DNA of 5,533 nt, taken from Hyphomicrobiales bacterium (GTDB lineage: Bacteria; Pseudomonadota; Alphaproteobacteria; Rhizobiales; Beijerinckiaceae). This document shows, piece by piece, positions 1 through 4,550 of this stretch (position 1 is its first letter; every line of letters begins with the position of its first letter). The notes under the pieces are model-generated. The model made no database searches and was not told where the DNA came from. It was given only the letters and a program-made list of their open reading frames with translations. A program made the position numbers and the translations under genes. The stretch is taken from NCBI GenBank assembly GCA_028290595.1, contig JAQGJO010000457.1:1-5533 (forward strand), read 5' to 3'.

Positions 1-2288
1 CGACCGAAGAAGTTGAAGTCGTTCACGTAGAGCGAGCCGAGATAGATCTGCAACGTGCCGAAAATGTCCGGCAGGTTGAGGCCGAGCAGTTTCGCCTTGT
101 TGCGGTCGAGGTCGTAGTTAAATTGCGGCGTCGATGTCGAAAAGGCCGAGAACATCTGGCGACCATCGAGTTCCGGTTGTTTCCGGGCCTCGGCGATCAC
201 CGCTTGCGTCGCTTCGTTCAGCGCAATGGAACCACGGCCGGCGAGATCCTCGACCTGGAACTCGAAACCGCCCAGAGTGCCGAGACCCTGGATCGACGGC
301 GGATCGAAGCTCAGCGCGATACCTTCGGGGATCTGCAGGAGCTTGCCACGGACACCGGCGACAATGTGCGATGCAGACTGTGCCGGCGGCCGCTCGCTCC
401 ACGGTTTGAGAATCGCGAAGACGACGGCGGAATTCGACTGCGCCGCATTGGTCAGAAAGTTAAGGCCACTGATGAAGCCGACGATATCGACACCCGGTTC
501 CGCCGCTATGATGTCGCGGACCTTTTTGGTGGCGGCATCCGTGCGTTCCAGTGAAGCACCGTCAGGAAGCTGGACGATGGCGAAGAAATAGCCCTGATCT
601 TCGACCGGCAGAAAGGTCGAAGCAATGCGCGTCGAGATCAGATAGGTCGCGCCGATGATCACCACGAACAGCGCAAGCAGCAGGATGCGCCAGCGAATGA
701 GGATGTGGACCAGGTCGGAATAGGCATGTGAGAGCCAGGTGAAGCCATTGTTGAACCAGCGGAACAAGATGAAGTTCGAAGGCCCATCGTGTCGCAGGAA
801 GGCGGCGCTCAGTGCCGGGCTGAGGGTAAGCGAGTTGAACGCCGAAATGCCGACCGAGATCGCCACGGTGAGGGCGAACTGGTTGTAGAGGGCGCCGGAT
901 ACACCGGGAATGAAGGCGACCGGAATGAACACGGCCATCAGCACCGCGGTGGTGGCAATGATCGGACCCGTCACCTCAGACATCGCCTTGCGGGCCGCTG
1001 CAAGGGGCGGCAGGCCGGCCTCGAGCTGGCGTTCGACGTTCTCGACGACAACGATGGCGTCATCGACCACCAGGCCGATGGCCAGCACCATGCCGAGCAG
1101 ACTGAGCATGTTGAGCGAAAAACCGAACGCATGCATGATCGCCAGAGTGGCGATGAGCGAGACGGGAATAGCGATGGTCGGGATGAGCGTCGTGCGCCAG
1201 CTTTGCAGAAAGACGAAGACGACGAGCACGACGAGAAGCAGCGCTTCGCCGAGGGTCACCAGAACGTCATGGATGGCGGCCGATACGAAGCGCGTCGTAT
1301 CGTAATGCATGTTGTACTCGATCCCCTTGGGGAAACGGGCTTTCAACTCCTCCATTTTCTTTTCGACGCTCTGCTTCAACGCCAGCGAGTTCGAGCCAGG
1401 CGCCTGGAAAACGGCGAGAACGACGGTTGGCTTGTTGCCGAACATGGTCGTCGATGAATAAAGCAGGGAGCCGAGTTCGATGCGGGCGACGTCGCGCAGG
1501 CGCACGACCGAGCCGTTGGCGGCGTTGGCGCGTACGACGATATCGCCGAATTGGGCCGGATCGCTCAGACGACCAAGGGCATTGACCTGCATTTCGAAAG
1601 CCGTGCCGGCCGGGGCCGGCGTCTGGCCGATCTTGCCGGCCGCAACCTGCAGGTTCTGCTCGGCGACAGCCGCCTGGACATCGGTGGCGGTGATGCCGAG
1701 ATTGGCGAGCTTGTCGGGATCAAGCCAGATGCGCATCGAATAGCGCCGCTCGCCGAAAATCTGCACGTCACCAACGCCCGGGAGACGTTTGATCGGGTCA
1801 ACCAGCTGGAAAAAGGCATAGTTGCTGAGCTGCACAGGATCGATGGATTCGTCCGGCGAGGTCAGGTCGACGATGAGAACAAAGTTCGGGTTCTGTTTCT
1901 TGATCGTCACGCCAGCCTGGTTGACGATTGCCGGCAGCACGGCGGCGGCCTGTGAGACGCGGTTCTGCACGTCGACGGCGGCCGTATTAATATTGTAGCC
2001 GACCTTGAAGGTGATGGTGATCTGGGCGGAGCCGTCATTCGAGCTCGATGAAGACATATATTCCATGCCTTCGACGCCGTTGATCTGCTGTTCGAGCGGC
2101 GTCGTCACCGTATCGGCAACCACCTGGGCGCTGGCGCCCGGATAAATCGCGGCCACCACGACCTGCGGCGGCGAGATGTCGGGAAACTGCGCGACAGGCA
2201 GTGAGAAATAGGAAATCGCGCCGGCCATCATCATGATGATGGCGATTGCCGACGCGAAAATCGGGCGTTGAATGAAATATCCGACCAT
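1..2288 (-). CDS. RND (HAE1 family, MexF-like) multidrug efflux pump inner-membrane subunit, 3' end outside the window
   Basis: Proton-driven inner-membrane pump of a tripartite drug efflux system. I translated 762 in-frame codons from the ATG at 2288 down to base 1 with no stop. Family members have about 1040 residues, so roughly the last 270 are missing. Visible parts are an N-terminal start MVGYFIQRPIFASAI and TM1 (about 10-30), then a periplasmic porter half with GVGDVQIFG and the AcrB-like segment EQNLQVAAG. TM2 (about 342-361), TM3 (368-388) and TM4 (394-415) follow. TM4 carries GLVVDDAIVVVEN, whose D409 and D410 match the AcrB proton-relay pair D407/D408. Further on are FNSLTLSPAL and FLPVEDQGY (about 560), and the second porter half up to YVNDF. 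The stretches LTSPD, LSNYA, EVTGPIIAT and FNSLTLSPAL resemble MexF more than AcrB. AGGA seven bases upstream supports the start. The other proton-relay residues (AcrB K940, R971) lie in the unseen part. Family assignment is secure; the substrate cannot be read from the sequence. Confidence 0.97.
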   Translation of the reverse strand, partial: MVGYFIQRPIFASAIAIIMMMAGAISYFSLPVAQFPDISPPQVVVAAIYPGASAQVVADTVTTPLEQQINGVEGMEYMSSSSSNDGSAQITITFKVGYNINTAAVDVQNRVSQAAAVLPAIVNQAGVTIKKQNPNFVLIVDLTSPDESIDPVQLSNYAFFQLVDPIKRLPGVGDVQIFGERRYSMRIWLDPDKLANLGITATDVQAAVAEQNLQVAAGKIGQTPAPAGTAFEMQVNALGRLSDPAQFGDIVVRANAANGSVVRLRDVARIELGSLLYSSTTMFGNKPTVVLAVFQAPGSNSLALKQSVEKKMEELKARFPKGIEYNMHYDTTRFVSAAIHDVLVTLGEALLLVVLVVFVFLQSWRTTLIPTIAIPVSLIATLAIMHAFGFSLNMLSLLGMVLAIGLVVDDAIVVVENVERQLEAGLPPLAAARKAMSEVTGPIIATTAVLMAVFIPVAFIPGVSGALYNQFALTVAISVGISAFNSLTLSPALSAAFLRHDGPSNFILFRWFNNGFTWLSHAYSDLVHILIRWRILLLALFVVIIGATYLISTRIASTFLPVEDQGYFFAIVQLPDGASLERTDAATKKVRDIIAAEPGVDIVGFISGLNFLTNAAQSNSAVVFAILKPWSERPPAQSASHIVAGVRGKLLQIPEGIALSFDPPSIQGLGTLGGFEFQVEDLAGRGSIALNEATQAVIAEARKQPELDGRQMFSAFSTSTPQFNYDLDRNKAKLLGLNLPDIFGTLQIYLGSLYVNDFNFFG

Positions 2289-2302
2289 TGATTATTCCTG
2301 GA

Positions 2303-2620
2303 TTATTCTTGTCCGCAGAACTGCGACCGCATGGTCGGTCCCGAAGTTAGTCGTTTTCGCCAGGCCGCACCCCAAGGCTTGGTCCGCTGGGTGCTAGCCG
2401 GCGGAGTTTTGGCCTGCTGGGCGCCGGGGCGCTGTCCGTCAGTCGGCGGAACGCCGCCGTGCGAACGGTCATGCTGTAGCTTTTCCGCCGCTGCGCGCCA
2501 GATAGCACGAGAATCGGTCGGATTGATATGATCAGCTCGCATGACGGCTTGAATGACGGAATCGTCGAGAAGTTCGTCGATACGTTCATTGATCCGTAGA
2601 TCGGTGCGAGAGCTTCGCAT
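2303..2620 (-). CDS. Small hypothetical protein between the TetR-facing promoter and the RND pump gene
   Basis: A 105-residue ORF of unknown function. It starts at an ATG with GAGGA eight bases upstream and ends 14 bp before the pump gene, so the two are very likely on one mRNA. The first 50 or so residues look like a real folded, charged, helical protein: NERIDELLDDSVIQAVMRAD, then an N-P step and AIWRAAAEKLQ. This recalls the short D-x-x-I-x-A-V-M-x-A-D type hypothetical proteins seen in alphaproteobacteria, which is an impression from memory and not a search result. After about residue 55 the sequence changes to a Pro/Gln/Thr/Arg-rich stretch with no clear structure, so the 3' half may be a frameshifted or read-through extension. 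There is no signal peptide or membrane segment, so it is probably cytoplasmic. An efflux adaptor gene would normally occupy this position, and this ORF does not resemble one. A role in efflux is not shown. Confidence 0.55.
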   Translation of the reverse strand: MRSSRTDLRINERIDELLDDSVIQAVMRADHINPTDSRAIWRAAAEKLQHDRSHGGVPPTDGQRPGAQQAKTPPASTQRTKPWGAAWRKRLTSGPTMRSQFCGQE

Positions 2621-2665
2621 CTGATTGTCCTCGTGGGCTGTTTGTGAGCATTTTGTAATTATTGG

Positions 2666-2690
2666 AGGTCTTGACGACCTGCCAGGCAGG
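2666..2690 (-). other. Overlapping short inverted repeats in the efflux operon leader
   Basis: Two dyads lie side by side just downstream of the predicted efflux transcription start: AGGTC-TTGAC-GACCT (2666-2680) and CCTGCC-A-GGCAGG (2678-2690). They share bases 2678-2680, so in the leader RNA the two small hairpins (5-bp stem with 5-base loop; 4-bp stem with 5-base loop) would exclude each other. The second dyad could instead be a protein-binding palindrome in DNA. The stems are short and no poly-U run follows, so this is unlikely to be a terminator. Function is unknown. Confidence 0.3.
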
Positions 2691-2692
2691 GT

Positions 2693-2727
2693 GTTACCGG
2701 TAAGTAACTATGGTACAGATCGGTAAC
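2693..2727. promoter_or_regulatory. Candidate TetR-family operator (nested inverted repeats)
   Basis: The outer arms GTTACCG (2693-2699) and CGGTAAC (2721-2727) are perfect 7-bp reverse complements centred on base 2710. Inside them GTA (2704-2706) and TAC (2714-2716), with C2708 pairing G2712, share the same centre. The left arm is also part of a separate perfect 10-bp palindrome, TTACCGGTAA (2694-2703), whose centre is about 11.5 bp from the first. TetR-family dimers usually bind palindromes in the intergenic region shared with their target gene, and some bind as two dimers about one helical turn apart. The position between the divergent tetR and the efflux operon, over the efflux -10 box, supports an autorepressor/efflux-repressor site. 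Actual binding is inferred. Confidence 0.6.
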
Positions 2728-2736
2728 ATTAGTCAA
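2707..2736 (-). promoter_or_regulatory. Sigma70-type promoter of the efflux operon
   Basis: Read on the minus strand, TTGACT (2736-2731) and CATAGT (2712-2707) are separated by 18 bp, which fits a housekeeping promoter with a near-consensus -35. Transcription would begin near 2700 and leave an 80-base leader before the small ORF at 2620. The dyad-symmetric candidate operator covers the -10 box and most of the spacer, so a bound repressor would block polymerase. No equally good promoter was found on the plus strand for the divergent regulator gene. TTGACG at 2671 has no acceptable -10 box at the right distance. Confidence 0.6.
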
Positions 2737-2760
2737 GGGACTACCCGGCAAGTTTTTTAA

Positions 2761-2766
2761 AAGGAG
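2761..2766 (+). promoter_or_regulatory. Ribosome binding site of the TetR regulator gene; start codon ambiguous
   Basis: AAGGAG lies only 3 bases before an in-frame GTG (2770) and 12 bases before an in-frame ATG (2779). Neither spacing is ideal (5-9 bases is usual). I chose the ATG because ATG is the commoner start and the residues gained by using GTG (VTI, then M) add nothing recognisable. The alternative protein would be three residues longer. Confidence 0.5.
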
Positions 2767-2778
2767 CGAGTGACCATC

Positions 2779-3480
2779 ATGGAAACAGCCATTGCAGCCA
2801 CGCGAAAACCCCGGGAGCGGATTATCGATGCGGCGTGCGATTTGTTTCGAAAGCATGGCATTCGCGGGGTCGGCGTCGACGCCATCGCCGAGGCAGCAGA
2901 CACGAACAAGATGACGCTTTACCGGCATTTTGGCTCGAAGGACGATCTCGTCGTCGCCTGGTTGCGCGAGGTCGAGCAGGCCGGTGAAGCCGCGTGGAGG
3001 AATCTGCAGACGGCGCATCCCAATGACCCGATGGCGCGCATCTATGATTGGGTCGGCATGGCAGCCGAATGCGCCGTGGGAGATGGTCGCGGCTGCGACA
3101 TGGCGAATACGGCCATCGAACTGACGGAGATGAACCATCCGGCGCGTCGCGTCATTCTGGAATTCAAAACACGCCATCGCGAACGCCTGGTGCAGCTTTG
3201 CCGCGATGCCGGCATTGTCGAGGGCGATCTGCTGGCCGACGCGCTTTATCTTCTGGTCGAGGGTGCAAGGGTCAGCCGCCAGAGCGTCGGCATCCTGGGG
3301 CCCAGCGCCCATTTCGTCATGGTCGCCGAAGCGGTGATCAAAGCATTCGCCAACAGCAATCCGGACGCAGCGGCGAAGGCTTGCCTGAACTCAATCGAGC
3401 CCGAGAAGCAGGCCTCAACCGCGAAACAGGGCTCACCGGAGAAACGGGGCTCACCGGAGAAACAGGTCTTGGGCGCTTAA
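2779..3480 (+). CDS. TetR/AcrR-family transcriptional regulator, probable repressor of the divergent efflux operon
   Basis: Dimeric one-component DNA-binding regulator of 233 residues from the ATG (236 from the upstream GTG). The N-terminal DNA-binding domain is typical: RERIIDAACDLFRKHGI (12-28), then the helix-turn-helix around 33-52 with VDAIAEAADTNKMTLYRHFG and the GSKDDL ending. The ligand-binding half contains GRGCDMANTAIEL, HPARRVILEF and a LADALYLLVEGARVSRQ segment, a pattern common in TetR proteins of proteobacteria. The gene faces away from the efflux operon across 158 bp that contain a palindromic candidate operator, so it likely represses the pump and itself and is released by a pump substrate. 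The last 23 residues are odd: three tandem six-residue repeats rich in Gln, Ser, Glu and Lys, then QVLGA. That tail is not part of the TetR fold. The ligand is not predictable. Confidence 0.94.
   Translation: METAIAATRKPRERIIDAACDLFRKHGIRGVGVDAIAEAADTNKMTLYRHFGSKDDLVVAWLREVEQAGEAAWRNLQTAHPNDPMARIYDWVGMAAECAVGDGRGCDMANTAIELTEMNHPARRVILEFKTRHRERLVQLCRDAGIVEGDLLADALYLLVEGARVSRQSVGILGPSAHFVMVAEAVIKAFANSNPDAAAKACLNSIEPEKQASTAKQGSPEKRGSPEKQVLGA
3409..3462 (+). repeat. Three 18-bp tandem repeats encoding a hexapeptide tail in the TetR regulator
   Basis: Three in-frame 18-bp units occupy 3409-3426, 3427-3444 and 3445-3462. They encode QASTAK, QGSPEK and RGSPEK. The second and third units differ at one base, while the first is diverged (about 14 of 18 positions match in best register). 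A further partial unit (CAGG) follows at 3463. Because 18 is a multiple of three, copy-number change would lengthen or shorten the tail without a frameshift. The antisense frame reads as a run of PVS triplets, which is only a shadow of the repeat. Confidence 0.9.
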
Positions 3481-3495
3481 GCGCCGTTATCTTTC
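3472..3495 (+). terminator. Possible intrinsic terminator overlapping the tetR stop codon
   Basis: GGCGCTTAAGCGCC (3472-3485) is a perfect 14-bp palindrome containing the TAA stop of the regulator gene. As RNA it gives a 5-bp GC stem closed by a UUAA loop, followed by a U-rich but interrupted tail (GTTATCTTTCTTTC). It is short for a strong terminator, so some read-through into the next gene is likely. Confidence 0.4.
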
Positions 3496-3535
3496 TTTCA
3501 TCGCCGCCACTTTGACGTATCTTGCCGCAAAGAGC

Positions 3536-3540
3536 AGGAG
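3536..3540 (+). promoter_or_regulatory. Ribosome binding site fixing the start of the Mpo1-like gene
   Basis: AGGAG lies 7 bases before the ATG at 3548. It favours that ATG over an in-frame start at 3512, which would place the ribosome binding site inside the coding region and add 12 residues absent from the family pattern. Confidence 0.75.
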
Positions 3541-3547
3541 AAACGTT

Positions 3548-3850
3548 ATGGGCCGTTTCGCCAGTTTTCGCGAATTCTATCCGTTCTATCTGTCCGAGCA
3601 CGCCAATCGCATGTCGCGCCGCCTGCATTTCATCGGCAGTTGCGGTGTGCTCGTGCTGATCGCCGTCGCGATCGCGCGCGGCAATGCGTGGTGGTTGCTC
3701 GCAGCGCTTGTCTGCGGCTATGGCTTTGCCTGGATCGGTCACTTCTTCTTCGAGAAGAATCGTCCTGCAACGTTCACACATCCGATCTATTCGCTGATGG
3801 GCGATTGGACGATGTTCTGGCAGGTTCTCACCGGCCGGGTGAAATTGTAG
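3548..3850 (+). CDS. Mpo1-like (DUF962/YGL010w family) small membrane protein
   Basis: A 100-residue protein of the DUF962 family, named after yeast Mpo1. Mpo1 is an ER membrane Fe(II)-dependent dioxygenase that carries out alpha-oxidation of 2-hydroxy fatty acids during phytosphingosine breakdown. Bacterial members of this short form are largely uncharacterised. Family hallmarks seen: FYPFYLSEHANRMSRRLHFIG at the N-terminus, two hydrophobic segments (about 31-43 and 47-63), then GHFFFEKNRPATFTHPIYS and GDW. Histidines H18, H27, H65 and H78 are the candidate metal ligands; all sit in the conserved blocks. Both ends probably face the same side of the inner membrane. It starts 67 bp after the regulator gene with a good ribosome binding site, and the next gene follows after 19 bp. 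Family membership is clear; enzymatic activity in this organism is inferred only by homology. Confidence 0.9.
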   Translation: MGRFASFREFYPFYLSEHANRMSRRLHFIGSCGVLVLIAVAIARGNAWWLLAALVCGYGFAWIGHFFFEKNRPATFTHPIYSLMGDWTMFWQVLTGRVKL

Positions 3851-3869
3851 GGCAAGGTTTATCGGTTTC

Positions 3870-4457
3870 ATGGACACGCAGGTTTCGCACGAACTCTTCA
3901 CCCATGTCCGCATCGTGCTCGGCATGGTCATCGGCCTCGGCATCACCCGCCTGCTGACAGGCGTTGCCGGCTTCATCCAGCACCCCGACCGGAACCGGCT
4001 TTCTCTGCTCCACATGCTGTGGGTTGTTTCGACACTGATCGAACTGGTTCTATTCTGGTGGTGGCAGTTTGGGCTGTCCCGCATCGGTTACTGGAATTTC
4101 AGCGTCTTCCTGTTCGTGATCAGCTACGCCGTGGTGCTGTATCTTCTCGCCGCCCTGCTGTTTCCAGACAACATTGCGGAATACGGCGGCTATGAGGATT
4201 TCTTCCTCAAGCGGCGGCGCTGGTTCTTCTCGCTGCTGGGCGCGACCTTCGTGTTGGATGTGATCGATACGCTGATCAAGGGGATGGATCATTTCAACGC
4301 TCTCAGCATGGATTACCTGGTTCAAGTGCCGATCGGTCTGGCGCTTTGCGTGATCGGCTGGAATTCGACGAAGCGGAACGTCCAGATTGCGCTCGCGCTC
4401 GTTCATCTGGCTTATCAGGCCTATTGGATCGTGCGGGTGTTTTACACGATGTATTGA
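3870..4457 (+). CDS. Uncharacterised six-helix integral membrane protein
   Basis: A 195-residue inner-membrane protein that I do not recognise as a named family. Hydrophobic segments are at about 13-36, 47-66, 75-98, 118-137, 150-164 and 171-191, suggesting six helices. Distinctive features are an aromatic run WWWQF (63-67), the loop motif LFPDNIAEYGGYEDFF (97-112), a basic KRRRW patch (114-118) next to helix four, and two acidic residues D130 and D133 within helix four. Positive-inside reasoning puts the KRRR loop in the cytoplasm. It has no signal peptide apart from its first helix and no enzyme motif that I can name. The ATG is 19 bp after the Mpo1-like gene, with only a weak AAGG 12 bases upstream, so it is probably translated from a shared mRNA. 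Similar proteins seem familiar from Rhizobiales genomes as hypotheticals, but that is recollection, not a search. Confidence 0.87.
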   Translation: MDTQVSHELFTHVRIVLGMVIGLGITRLLTGVAGFIQHPDRNRLSLLHMLWVVSTLIELVLFWWWQFGLSRIGYWNFSVFLFVISYAVVLYLLAALLFPDNIAEYGGYEDFFLKRRRWFFSLLGATFVLDVIDTLIKGMDHFNALSMDYLVQVPIGLALCVIGWNSTKRNVQIALALVHLAYQAYWIVRVFYTMY

Positions 4458-4468
4458 TGGTATAAATT
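4441..4468 (+). promoter_or_regulatory. Possible promoter for the substrate-binding protein gene
   Basis: TTTACA (4441-4446) and TAAATT (4463-4468) are 16 bp apart. An overlapping TATAAA (4461-4466) lies only 14 bp from the -35. The AT-rich patch stands out in GC-rich DNA and starts at the 3' end of the membrane protein gene. It would give a leader of about 75 bases before the ATG at 4551. The rest of the 93-bp gap shows no convincing terminator. The match is only moderate. Confidence 0.35.
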
Positions 4469-4550
4469 AAGCCAATGCAGGAAGACCGGGGTGACGGCGC
4501 GAAAGCCTTGTCTATGAACCGGCTGCAGTTTTGAGGGGGAAGAAACGAAA

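Noticed and set aside
789..1457. Long open frame on the plus strand (222 codons) opposite the RND gene
   Set aside because: Its product is a low-complexity Arg/Asp/His/Gly-rich sequence with no fold signature. It lies wholly antisense to well-conserved RND transmembrane and porter coding sequence, so it is a high-GC shadow frame. The same applies to plus-strand frames at 123-591 and 1480-1955.
2290..2620. Remnant of a deleted adaptor (MFP) gene upstream of the pump
   Set aside because: In the two minus-strand frames I could read, I see no MFP-like segment such as lipoyl-domain or beta-barrel motifs. The idea is possible but unsupported by the sequence.
2671..2699. Plus-strand promoter for tetR using TTGACG at 2671-2676
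   Set aside because: At 16-18 bp downstream only GTTACC/TTACCG-type hexamers occur, which are poor -10 boxes. The tetR promoter is therefore left unassigned.
2659..3312. Minus-strand open frame of 217 codons over the TetR gene
   Set aside because: It is antisense to the clear TetR coding sequence and its product matches no pattern I know. It would also start inside tetR and run through the intergenic operator.
3409..3463. CRISPR-like array
   Set aside because: The units are 18 bp, directly adjacent without spacers, in frame with tetR and encode a peptide repeat. This is a coding tandem repeat.
3338..4084. Minus-strand open frame of 248 codons with a Pro-Val-Ser repeat
   Set aside because: The repeat is the reverse reading of the tetR 18-bp tandem repeat. 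The rest is antisense to the Mpo1-like and six-helix genes, which have clear protein features and proper starts.
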